DNA of 64,000 nucleotides from assembly GCA_004009845.1 (NCBI GenBank), contig RMBW01000072.1, positions 310,001 through 374,000 of the forward strand. Direction: 5' to 3'. Positions 23,279 to 33,519 of this stretch are shown piece by piece (within the stretch, counting starts at the first letter, position 1; each line of letters starts with the position of its first letter). Below the pieces are notes generated by a model. That model did no database searches. It was not told the origin of the DNA and saw nothing but the letters and a program-made list of their open reading frames with translations. A program made the position numbers and the translations under genes. Source of the stretch: Davidsoniella eucalypti (Eukaryota; Ascomycota; Sordariomycetes; Microascales; Ceratocystidaceae).

Positions 23279-25103
23279 GGTGATCACACGGGCGTGGTGT
23301 TGCTAATCGGCTATTGATACAGGACATACGATGCCGGGCTTGATGATGATCAACCTCCTGAGACGCAAGACTAAGGATTAATAATCGATAGTTCGAAAAG
23401 CGCAATGATCGGTTCGCTTGCGCCAACAATGGCCAGCCGGCACTCGGTGGGGGGAAACAGCACCAAGTAGCTAAACAATGCCGTATTATTTTGGTGAGGT
23501 GAGTGGTAATGAGTGATGTTGTCAGCAACAACAGCGACAAGGCGGTAAGTAAAAGTCTTTGAGTAGGAATTGGTATTTGTTTTGTTGGAGACTGCGCCGT
23601 GTCTTCAGGCGAGAACGGCAAAGTTCAGTTGTAGATTCGACAGGGTGCTTGCAGCCTTGATCCAGCGATCGCAAAGATAGGCGGACTTTGAAATGGATGA
23701 TGTTGATGTTGATAGACTAGATGGCTCTTTGATAGAGCTAGCAGGCGAAAAGCGATGACGGATGGTGAAATTCTAAAAAGATACGATGTCGGCCTGGTAT
23801 GTACAAATGGCTCGTCTATCAAAATCAAAACGGGAAAGAAAAACTCGTGGACCGGTTTGTTTGCTCTGCTCCAACCCTCGCAAAACAAAGCATTACATCC
23901 GTTGAGCTTCCTTCCCTCTACATCGTCATAGCACTGCACGTGGGGCTAGCCCATGTCAACCCTAAGAGCTATTGAGACATCGAAATTGGCACAAACATTA
24001 CGGATTGTAAGCAGGCGGCTGGTAAAACGTATTGCTCAATAGCAGAAAGCGATTCATTATCAGATTTGATTTCAAGGGTATAAGTGAACTTGGTTGTTTC
24101 AATATGGCAAAATAGAAGTTTGCCGCAATAAATTGACTATTGTGTGATGTAGCTATATCTAAAAAGGGGAGCGCTCTTCCTGTGGCGCTGAGCCCTGAAG
24201 ACGAAGAATCGCTGGGGCAGCCGTAGACGTAGGACGATGAAGACGATGGACCTGCGGCAGTTTGGCCGGATGAAGAGGATCCGGGTTCTTCCCTCGTCGA
24301 TGTTCCCGTGATGGTTTGCGTTCGCGAGCCGTGGGATGCCGTGGATGGTGGGTTGAGTTGTCTTTGAGCAGATATTTAATGCGTTTCTGTTCCTTTTGCA
24401 GAGATAAAGCGCTTGTTTTCTATTTTGCAAGAGAGGGTTATGTGAACGATAAAGATGTATGATTGATATAGGTGAGGTTTTGGAGAAGTTTATTTGTTAA
24501 GATGTACACACTTTGATATTTGTAATGATGTTGGTGAGGCTAAAAATGCGATGTAGGTAAAGAATAAATTCAAACCATGACCTAATTTTTTTCGTGTCTT
24601 GCTTGCTATAGTCAAGAAAAGTACAAAATATTTTCCTGATAAGTACGACACGATTTAAAATACAGATATAGTGTCTCTTTTGAAGATGTCATATAAGATA
24701 AGGGTTAAATCCGCAAAACTCATCCCCTATCTCTGGCCACGTGTTAATCTGTACCAAGAGTATCAGCCGATGACAATCTGCATGTAGACTTGATTGGAAC
24801 TTGTCATCCATCACCAAAGCATCAGTTATATTTATGGCCGATTTGAGTCACTAAGATTATGCGACTACGGATTGGCTACCGGATAGAAATTCAAAGTTCT
24901 TCGCTAGACAATAAGATGCTGTCCGATTCCAAGATCGAGAGCCAAGAAAACACTGTAAAAACTAATAGAACTAAACATAGAATGTATAAAGGGAAGAAAT
25001 GTTAATCGAGAAAGAAGTAATGTTCAACATACATGCCCTCCAACTCAGTACATTTCAAGGGTAGCAGATAGCAAAGACTATTAATTTCATTATCAAGTTC
25101 AAT
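23279..25103. other. Intergenic region upstream of the 5-phosphatase
   Basis: About 1.8 kb. The first part is probably the phosphatase leader and promoter. A CACGTG sits at 24738-24743. From about 24430 the base composition turns AT-rich towards the broken Crinkler-type gene. Small frames here (for example on the minus strand at 23625-23939 and 24137-24430) show no family resemblance. Confidence 0.4.
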
Positions 25104-27635
25104 CTAACTAGCTTGTTCCTCTGGTTCTGGTTCAGTTGCTACTGTTGGCACAACGGATTTGCTATACTCAGTGTCACTCATCTTATGCAAGTCCGTTTTA
25201 GTGACAAGAAGATCACAAAGTATCTCATGGAGATCTTTCTTATCCTCCCCCGCAAGAAAGGGATAAGTAGTTTTAGCCATACCAAATACTAAAGCTATTG
25301 GGATAGCAGACTTCTTCATAGATGCTGTAAATACATTGACTGTGGAAGATGACGATGAGCCACGAAGACAAAGCATTAGTCCAAGAACTGGTGTCTTGTC
25401 AAGATCGAAACCAAGATCTCTGATAGCAGTTAAGATGGAAGTCTTAGCATCCTCTCTGAGAGAAGCAGTAAGTCTATCATGGGCTCCATTCTTGACTTGA
25501 ACGAGGATACATTCCATACACGCAGGACGTCCCTGTGTAGCAGGTACCCAGACTGGAACTAGAATATCTACTCCTGGGGCACTCCCAGGAAGCATAATTG
25601 TACAACACCTAGTGTATAGATGTAGTAAACCCCAAGGAGTTGGCTTTAAGGGCTTTTTTTTTTCAATAGTTTTAGGAATGAAATGAATCACCCGATTGAA
25701 AAAAACTTGCCCAGAACTGAGCGAAGTGTTTATACTAGAGAATATACTCTGTTGAGTAGCTGTGCCAAAGAGACTCTCTAGATAGCAGCTGAGCTTGCAT
25801 GGAACTGGCAGATAGTCTCTTGGTCCATATCCAATGTTAAAAGCAAGTAAAAGAATCCAACCTGCTACGAATTCGCCAGTATCACTAACATTGACGAATC
25901 CCCATCTAAGGCTGTTTCTGAAATCAACTAGTGCCTTGGTAAGGTTACCATTAATAGAAAGATGAGCATAGGCTGCTATAGTCAGAATTGGCTCTGGGGG
26001 CTGTCCAATAGATAGGTTCTCTCGGTCCTCTGATACATTGAAGATCCAATGCATCCAACCAGACACTAGCTTCTGGCAATGAGGTTGATAATAAACCTCA
26101 AAGCTTGCTCTATTCAAAAGGGCGAGCCATACTCAATGCTGATAACCCAGTTTTTCTATCTGGGTCCAACTTTTCGAAAGCTAGCTGGAATATATCTGAC
26201 ATTGTGAAATTCCCATCAGGTCCACATTCAAATTCCTGACAGAAAGCACCAAACATTGGCCGGCCATAAGAGAACAATGATCTCCAATCTATAGCGGGAT
26301 GGGCCAAGTTGAGGGGTGGTGCAAAGATATCCAGAGCAGAAAACTCAAAAAGGGAGGAAAAAGCTCTGTAGGGGTCGTGTTGTTGTATGGCATCTTTTGG
26401 CTAGGATCCAGATACCGGGGAGGAGAGAAGTTTGAAACTCTGGAGGTAGTATCCACCAAAAGAGAAAAAACACTGTGATTCTTATTGATGGCTTTAACAC
26501 GAAGTAAAGCTGATTGTAGTGACCTAAATAGCATAGCACTATCAGAGCCTTCCTTTCCTTGATCAACTAAGAGGTTTCGTGCTTCATCAAAAGCAAAGAC
26601 AAATCTGACTTTATCCTTTCTTTGTGATTCTTGCAGTACAATACTATTTTCCTCAATGAGTTTTTTGCAGTTTATCGCCCCAAAAAGGATCTTCCAGCGA
26701 ATCTCTGTCCCAACACTTTATCTCACTGTCCAAACTTCTTTTCATAGACAAGAGATCATCAAGCTCAAGCAGCTTGGAGACAAAGCTCTGGAAACTATCA
26801 TTTCCAGTCTGCAAATCCTAGAAATCAGAGCTGGACCTAATCTCCAAAGATATCTTGCGATAGAAAGATAGCGTTGAAGATGTTTTTCCCACCTTTTTTC
26901 TAGACCTGCTCTTGATAGTTAAGAATAGTCTGCTGTATAGATATCAGCAACTAAAGAACGGCCTTGAAATCCAAGGTTTTTGGCTGGAGAAAGAGAGATG
27001 TAGATGACAAATACTCCATGACGTTTAGCCAGCTGCTTCACAGTAAATGACTTCCTTATTCCAGAAGGGCCAATAACCGAATTATAGGATGGCATATACT
27101 GTCCTTTCAACCAAGCTTCATAGCAGCTGTCAATATAGTTTAGCAGACGTAAACTATTTGAGACTCCAATTCTTGGGTCCACCTCTGCTCCATCAAATGC
27201 CAACTCGAAGGGAAGTCGAATACGAGTAGTGCTGTTTGTCGACCCAAGATAGGTCTTAGCTAGATCAAAAACTTGCTGCTGCTGGCGAGGTACGAAATCA
27301 AGGAACTGGAAAGTATCAGGCAGTTTTAAGAATAGATATATCTGAATATCAAGGCTATCTCTCAACTGGGATCGAATAGTGGGAGACTTAATCGAATAGT
27401 GAGAAGGAAGTAGAGACACGCCAAAAATCTTCAATGTATCTGACATGTGAGTGCTCACTAACTTTCTGTGTAAGATGGCTCTGGAAACCAGGCTGTAGCC
27501 GGTTAAGGTCCCATTCAGTGAGTACTAAGATATCATCAAATGTCTGACAAGCTTGAAAGATCTAGCAATGCTCTTTGTAGAAGAAGGGGGGTTGTGCCTA
27601 AAGGAGCTTGGCTCAGGAGCAGATGGCTCAGACAT
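25104..27635 (-). pseudogene. Broken Crinkler-type (CRN) NTPase-nuclease gene
   Basis: Several minus-strand frames in order match one architecture: a P-loop NTPase followed by a restriction-endonuclease-like (PD-(D/E)xK) domain, as in CRN-type effector or conflict proteins. The Walker A region (27048-27071) reads GPSGIRKS, with an arginine where the family has glycine. A Walker B-like FVFAFDEAR lies near 26580-26605, and a DTTSRVSNFSPP segment follows. The C-terminal frame carries DILVPVW and ILVQVKN (near 25488-25510), the likely nuclease core. The reading frame is interrupted by in-frame stops near 26919 and between about 26700 and 26900. It changes again near 26690, in a T run near 26355 and in another near 26120. 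A first ATG is at 27635, but the frame breaks soon after. I see no set of introns that removes these breaks. CRN membership rests on motif order, not a search. Confidence 0.65.
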
Positions 27636-28845
27636 CTCTGAGTTCGGAAGTTGCTATATATAATAGTTGGTTATCTATCTCGGCTGAAAGATGATGCAAG
27701 AGAAACATACATAGCAATAATGAATTTCTTAAATTTAGATGGATTGGTAAAATAGCAAAATTCAATCAAAATTCTACCTGTCGATATTTTGGATAGGGCA
27801 TATTAGGAACAGACTAGGGGATGGTTATATTGGGTCATTAAATGTTTTAGATAATGATTTTTGAGAGAGATAAGAATATGAGAGGAGCCTAGCCATAACA
27901 TAAATGATATTAGAGGAAATGATACCGTAAAATTAATATCGAGACAGCAGGGCTTACAGTCAGCAGCACAAGCTAATGATCAAGAGTGCAGATTTACTAA
28001 TCAGAGGCCCAAGCAATTGGGATATGTAAATTCAAGGATAGAAGGTTGAAGCAAGACACAAATGTCAGTAGTTAAAACCACAAAATCTAAACAAGAGATG
28101 CAAGTTGATATTAAGACTTCACAACAATTAGATGTGGGAACCCATACCAAAACCTGGTCTTAAGAAAGATTAATAATTGATGCTGTGAAGATGATAGCCG
28201 ATAGTTGAATTAAATCAATATTAGCAACTTGATACTTGTTGCTATCCATCTATCTAAAGTATAAGATAAAGTATTCTTAAAAGGTTTATAATGATAAGAT
28301 GCGAAGTTGACTACCATGGTGGAGAGACTTGGGGTAAGTGAATTATGTATCTGTATACATGAAACTGTCCAGTTAGAAAAAAGGAGATGTTGTGTTAAAA
28401 CTTTCATCTAATGGTGGCAAAACCACAATAATCATGGGGAGGGGAATGTGTCACAAGGGCTATAGCTACCCCTCCAGATTTGGCTGCTATTTCTAGCCTA
28501 ATCTTGTTTCAAAGCTTGTGTCTATCGAAGCTCGTTTCTTCGTCTAACAAACCTACAAAAATTAAATTATTTACTTTTGACCAATCCAAGTTTTATAGCT
28601 ATCTCTTTGAATCAAACACTTGCCCGTTTCGTCGCCATTTTTATTATCGATATACATTGAGCTAAGGCTACCTGCCAACCACCAATCATTGCGAAAATCA
28701 TTCGGCGGGATTCGTTAAGATAGCAAGCACATTCCCTCTAGCTTAGGCATCGATCGCCTCATTTGATTGCAGCATCCCTAGAAGACTTCTATCATCCACC
28801 AGTCACCAATATACAGACAACGCGACGCCTTATCGAGCCGACAGA
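27636..28845. other. AT-rich spacer between the Crinkler relic and DCP1
   Basis: About 1.2 kb. It is clearly AT-rich to about 28430, then turns to a more mixed C/A-rich DCP1 leader. No coding frame, terminal repeat or RNA was recognised. It could hold further decayed parts of an accessory element. Confidence 0.4.
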
Positions 28846-29727
28846 ATGAATCACCAAACAGCTCGTCGCCTTGTGAAGCACAAGCGAAACCCCTCTGCCA
28901 GCAAGGTTTCCGACTACGAATCCGACGCTCCCTTTATCGTCGACACCACACCCAACCCCAAGCTTGCGCAACGTACCAACACGGAAATAAACCTACAAGT
29001 TATTCGTCAATATCTGCCCGAAATAACCTCCATCGCATACAGCAATGCCAACGCCGTTGTTTACATTTTCAACACCACAACTTCAGAATGGGCCAAGGCC
29101 CCCATAGACGGGCCGCTATTCGTTTGCTACCCAAGCCCGTCGCCTCACAATGCCAACTCGTCGCTGGGTTCCATCTTCATCCTCAACAGAAAGAGCATGT
29201 CTAACAGTGTCTACAACTTCCGTGACATCGACAACCTCGAGGTGTCTTCTGAGTACCTTATGCTCGAACTTAGCGACCAGACCGTTGCGGGCATCTGGAT
29301 GCATGCTGCTTCAGACCAAGAGCGTATCGCCGCTATGGAACGGGTGCGCGATCTGGTACATGAAGCAAAGCGGTCTGCCGTACAGATAAACCCAACCAAT
29401 ATGATGTCTGAGGCTGAGCTATATATTCAACAACAACTTCAAAAACAACACCAGCTTCAACAGATGCAGCAACAGCAACAACAGCAACAACAACAGCAAC
29501 TACACCAACAACAACAACAGCAACAACAGCAACAACAACAACAACAACCCGATTATCAATATGGCCAGTCGTATAATGACCAATACCAACAGCACCAGCA
29601 TCAGCATCAGAATCAGCAACAGCATCAGCAACCGCAATCACAACCTCAGTACAACCAACACAACCCTCAAAGCCAGTACGGTGTTAGCGTAGATATGAAA
29701 ACGCTCTTTGGAAGACAACAGCAGTAA
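28846..29727 (+). CDS. mRNA decapping protein Dcp1 with polyglutamine tail
   Basis: Activates Dcp2, which removes the 5' cap in cytoplasmic mRNA decay and P-bodies. A single exon of 293 aa. The EVH1-like Dcp1 domain covers about residues 42-185, with family segments INLQVIRQYLPEITSI, VVYIFNTTTSEWAK, GPLFVCY, NDMLE-like DIDNLEVSSEYLMLEL and GIWMHAASDQERI. The last 100 residues are dominated by glutamine, encoded by mixed CAA and CAG codons, with His and Tyr near the end. The C-terminus VSVDMKTLFGRQQQ resembles the short hydrophobic end motif of fungal homologues. The gene points towards HOB3, which is on the opposite strand. Confidence 0.9.
   Translation: MNHQTARRLVKHKRNPSASKVSDYESDAPFIVDTTPNPKLAQRTNTEINLQVIRQYLPEITSIAYSNANAVVYIFNTTTSEWAKAPIDGPLFVCYPSPSPHNANSSLGSIFILNRKSMSNSVYNFRDIDNLEVSSEYLMLELSDQTVAGIWMHAASDQERIAAMERVRDLVHEAKRSAVQINPTNMMSEAELYIQQQLQKQHQLQQMQQQQQQQQQQQLHQQQQQQQQQQQQQQPDYQYGQSYNDQYQQHQHQHQNQQQHQQPQSQPQYNQHNPQSQYGVSVDMKTLFGRQQQ
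29467..29547 (+). repeat. CAA/CAG polyglutamine repeat in DCP1
   Basis: A nearly pure run of glutamine codons, broken once by Leu-His, inside the DCP1 tail. CAA and CAG are mixed, so the DNA repeat is imperfect and probably more stable than a pure CAG run. Glutamine-rich tails of decapping factors are known to promote condensate formation; that role is inferred here. Confidence 0.9.
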
Positions 29728-30542
29728 AAATGAGCTGATCTAATGCTAGACCTAAACCTATTTTCTAGCTGTTTTCCTAAACGGGCTTGTGCCTTCCATA
29801 AATATCTTGCTACACTTGCATGATTGTTACGTATATTCTTTCACAACATCTTTTATTTAGCGTCTATATGAAGGGTTCGAGTCCCTGATTTGTTTTAAGT
29901 TGGCATTTTATATAGAAACAAGAAGCATAATCTTGAATCAACCATGCCATATCACGGAGTCACTCAATAATGTGAAAATTGTGTAATATGACTTTTATGT
30001 ACACAATGATACAATATAGTATACCTAAAATGCCATCACAAGAATATAGGTAAGCGTTTTGGTTAACTAGTAAGAAACCGTGCAAAGACTAACAAGAAAA
30101 AGATACTGGAAATACTATTGTTATCAAATAATACGTAGATCTATTATCTGAACTAGAAAAAAAAATGAAGCGTCTAGTATAAAAAGAGACATGAAACAAG
30201 TAAGAACAAGAAACACCAGAAACGCCCAATCCCGATGCCTGATAGCTGGAAACATAACAGTAGTAATCTTTAGCCAAGCAAACTACTACCCCTTTGCTTA
30301 CCAGTCTAAAAACACGCCATGTATATAGCAAACTGATACCGAATGTCATCTAAATTCGTTCCATAGACATGAGATGATAATGTCCTAAGAAGCAAGATAA
30401 GACAAGATTGCAGGTAGGGTTAAGAAACGCCCACATAGATATACAACCATACGTAACCGAAACATATACGCGAACACATCTTTATAGATGGAGAAGGAAG
30501 ATGAGGAAGAACAAAACAGACAGGAAACGAAGAGTGAACGGC
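29728..30542. other. Spacer between convergent DCP1 and HOB3
   Basis: An 815-bp AT-rich 3' region shared by two convergent genes. A tRNA B-box-like sequence at 29873-29886 has no matching A box or acceptor stem. No gene was recognised. Confidence 0.4.
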
Positions 30543-31809
30543 TTAAACTGTCCCACTGATGCTAAGCTCGCGAATCTCTTGCAATACTTGTTCTACACGA
30601 TCATCAAGCTGACCGTTTGCATACAAGTCTCGAGTTTCTGGCTCGAGATACTGTTGTACCTGAGCCATGCGTGAGTATGCCTCGGCGCAGAAGCGCAATT
30701 GGATCTTGACGAGGGCCTCGAAACTGGGATCAAGGTAGGGGACGCGAAGGTCGATGAGTTGTGGTAGTTCGGTGCTGAGTTGTTCGTTCAGTTGCTCGTA
30801 CGTAGCCTTGGCCATCTCCATCTCCTTTTCAGCGCGGGGTAACTTAGTGACGTCCTTGTCGGGCTTATCTGCTAGCTTCTTCACCTTTGCCCGGAGAGCA
30901 TCGTAGTCTAGAAGTTTGTGACCACGCTTCTTGATACCTAGGAGCTAGTCAGTATGCGTGTGGAAGAGGGAAGATTTGGGTGAAAGGGGAGAGAATCTTA
31001 CATTCGTTAACGTCTGGGAAGTATGTGCAAAACCTCGTAATAGGCTCAAGAACCGTTGTTCTGTATCATACATTAGTCACATGGTTAACAATATAGGGAG
31101 ACATGCTTGTAACGCCCTACCTGTAGGGACCGTCAAGGGCCTTGATCGTCTCAGCATCAAGGTCCTCAACTGCCTGTTTATAGCTTCTGCTAACACCATC
31201 CTTTGCACCAGCATCACCGTAGAAGGCATCTATAGTCTCGGCAATGCGCATTTGGGATGCAGTCATGGCTATAGTTGAGCCAAGAAAAATATGGGAAAAG
31301 TCGTTAGCTTGGCATTCCTGTACATGTGTGAAATAATCCCTTAATGGCTAGAAGAATAGGCTGACGTACCTCGCAAAGAATCAAGGTATCCTTTGGCCTC
31401 CTTCTGTAGGCGAGTTGCTGCCGTCTCCATAGTACGGAAGCGTCTGTTGGTATAGATTAGTAGCCGATTTAGAGCTTATATATACAAGCATATCTGGATA
31501 TAGAGGGAACATTGCTCTACCTTTCCTCGACTTCATAATCGCGGTCGTTCGTCTTCTCGACATGGCCTAAATTTGAGGAGACAAAGTTAGAAATGAGTTT
31601 GAGCGGAGCAAGATACGGACATCTATGCGCAACAACGTACCAGTTTTCATCATCACCTGGGTAGTAGCCCGGTTCACATTCTTCTTGAAGCCTACAAACG
31701 ACCATCAGGTTAGCACAAGAAAGTCGAAAAGGAAGGCCACTGGCAAGATTTAGCTAACGCTATTCTTTGCGCAATGGGGGAGGAGAGGTCCCGCACCTGC
31801 CCACGACAT
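30543..31809 (-). CDS. BAR-domain protein Hob3/Rvs161 (amphiphysin-like)
   Basis: An N-BAR protein that binds and bends membranes at endocytic sites, normally as a heterodimer with an Rvs167/Hob1-type partner. Seven exons (31809-31797, 31691-31641, 31566-31521, 31443-31370, 31268-31121, 31060-31002, 30937-30543) give 261 aa, exactly the family length. Every junction is in phase. The joined protein follows the family from end to end: MSWAGFKKNVNR, HVEKTNDRDYEVEERRFR, MTASQMRIAETIDAFYGD and LPQLIDLRVPYLDPSF. The C-terminus is VLQEIRELSISGTV. The protein is almost wholly BAR domain with no SH3, as in Rvs161. It is the most intron-rich gene in the window, with introns of 60-105 nt and a 13-nt first coding exon. 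Confidence 0.95.
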
Positions 31810-32877
31810 ATTGGCGTTTGAATGGTATCAATGATGATAGATCAAGGATTCCCCCCTCTTGTTTTCTGCGATCAATTGAGTTGTGGTAGTTATTCTAGTG
31901 TGCGCAGCGATCGTGAGCTACACGCAGACGTCGAGTGAAGCGGATCGATCTCGACAGGGAGGAGATAAGCCGGAGACAAGTATGTATATGTCCGAACTAG
32001 TGCTCGTTGCCCGTCTTGAGTAGTTCGGTCGACGGACGGTCTGTTTAGTGTGCGTTGCTACGTTGATTGTTCGACGAGGGGGATCGGAGAAGAAAGAATT
32101 TAAGATAAGTACTGGAAAGAGGACGAGATCTCGAGGTTTCTTGGGAAAGAGAAAATGAGTAGATTAGGAAAGGCTGAAATGCCTATGTTGGCGAAGTTGG
32201 ATTGATGAACAGATACAATTATGTTATGTGTATGTGGAATAGAAAGCGGCTTGTCGGCAACATTTACGTAGCCAGGGCGCTAGAAGCGGATTTGGCGCTT
32301 GGTTAATTATGTAAAGATACAGCGGCTGCGCAGTGGCTAGATGGCACATACAGCGCTGAGACCGCCTGTAGCCTTTTGAGACTTGGTTTCTCCCCCCTCT
32401 ACAAAATAACTACATATAACCATATATAGGTCCAGCTCGCCGCAAATGGCAGCTTCATTACTAACTGCCTAAAAATGCATGTTCATATCCCTTCCTTCCG
32501 TTCAGGAGCTAGTATGAAGAAACGACGTCAGCGCATTTGCACCGCCACATTTTGTCTTGCTTACTGGCATTATTTTTCCAGTGCGCCACATCCATGCTTT
32601 GCACTAACAAACTAGTTTTTCACGTGATCGTATTGTACTATTAGGCGTTTTCTGTGTCGCCTGCCTGAGTCATTGGTAGACTTGAAGATGATTGTGAGAT
32701 TTATAGAGCTAGGCTTTGTGACTGAAAAGTATAAGAGCAGCTTCTTTTTGTCAATAGCGGTTGAATTTCCATCCTAGCTTCACTTGTCCTACAGCCTTTC
32801 TCACTCCATTATATCAACCTCTTGAACTATAATTTTCTTTTCTCACTTTCAAGCCATCATAAATTTTATTACACAAT
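31810..32877. promoter_or_regulatory. Divergent promoter region, HOB3 and peptidyl-tRNA hydrolase
   Basis: A 1.07-kb region between divergent start codons. It includes a palindromic TCACGTGA (32620-32627) about 250 bp before the hydrolase. The final 120 bases before the hydrolase are C/T-rich. Its bidirectional role is inferred from layout. Confidence 0.5.
32620..32627. promoter_or_regulatory. TCACGTGA E-box palindrome upstream of PTH1
   Basis: An exact 8-bp palindrome of the type bound by Cbf1/USF-like bHLH factors. It lies about 250 bp before a mitochondrial gene; two other mitochondrial genes in this window have the same CACGTG core upstream. Binding is not shown. Confidence 0.4.
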
Positions 32878-33459
32878 ATGGCCATCAAATTTTTGATCGT
32901 TAGTCTGGGCAATCCCAAGCCCTTTCAAGAAACATTCCATTCCGCCGGCCATATGGCCATCCAAAGTCTCCAACGTCTTATACCTGGCCAACCGGCATGG
33001 TCTAGCCAAAGAATTGGCAAAGAACGGTCCCAGGTCTCCTTTGGGGACAAGTACATGCTGGTACAATCCCCGACTATGATGAACGTGTCTGGCCCTTGGG
33101 TAGCCAAAACATTTCGTGAGATTGTCGGTGGTCAGCCAGGGTCTTTTGGTCTAGTTGTGCTACACGACGACCTGGAGAGCGAGTTGGGTACCGTTAAGAT
33201 CCGGCAGTGGAAAGCAAGTCATAAAGGACATAACGGCTTGAGGAGCATTAATGGCAGTCTGAAAAAGGAAGATTGGCCAAATGTTTCTTGGGCTAAAATA
33301 GCGATTGGCATTGGGCGTCCGGAAGACCGCACGCCGAACGCTGTGTCTCGCTATGTACTTCGGCCATTACAGCTTAGTGAGAAGGATGCAATCAGCCATG
33401 ATGCGCCGCCAAAAGTGATCGAATTGCTTGGAGAGCTAGAGTCTCGGTGGCGGAAATAG
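32878..33459 (+). CDS. Peptidyl-tRNA hydrolase, bacterial (Pth1) type
   Basis: Cleaves peptidyl-tRNA released from stalled ribosomes; the eukaryotic Pth1 type usually works in mitochondria. A single exon of 193 aa, the usual size. Family residues are visible: GNP with its asparagine (residue 12), the catalytic histidine in FHSAGH (residue 21), LVQSPTMMNVSG, VLHDDLE with the conserved aspartates (97-98) and SHKGHNGLRSI. The start sits directly before the first beta strand, leaving no obvious cleavable presequence, so mitochondrial import is inferred from family. The stop codon lies only 60 bp from the stop of the convergent PXA gene. Confidence 0.92.
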   Translation: MAIKFLIVSLGNPKPFQETFHSAGHMAIQSLQRLIPGQPAWSSQRIGKERSQVSFGDKYMLVQSPTMMNVSGPWVAKTFREIVGGQPGSFGLVVLHDDLESELGTVKIRQWKASHKGHNGLRSINGSLKKEDWPNVSWAKIAIGIGRPEDRTPNAVSRYVLRPLQLSEKDAISHDAPPKVIELLGELESRWRK

Positions 33460-33519
33460 AGTAGAGGTATACAGCCCTGTACCTCGATATAGGATGTGTC
33501 CAAGCCCATCCCATCAGCA

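Noticed and set aside
23279..23287. Upstream start of the 5-phosphatase
   Set aside because: It begins with GTG; the ATG at 23278 is used instead.
24137..24430. 97-residue basic minus-strand frame
   Set aside because: No family resemblance, no splice-supported extension and a composition typical of chance frames.
25104..27635. Reading the Crinkler-type region as an intact multi-intron gene
   Set aside because: Frame changes fall inside conserved motifs and T runs without GT-AG pairs at the right places, and stops occur in every frame in places.
29333..29641. Minus-strand Val/Ala-rich frame opposite DCP1
   Set aside because: It is the antisense of the polyglutamine codons.
29873..29886. tRNA B-box-like GGTTCGAGTCC after DCP1
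   Set aside because: No A box, acceptor stem or anticodon arm at the right distance upstream.
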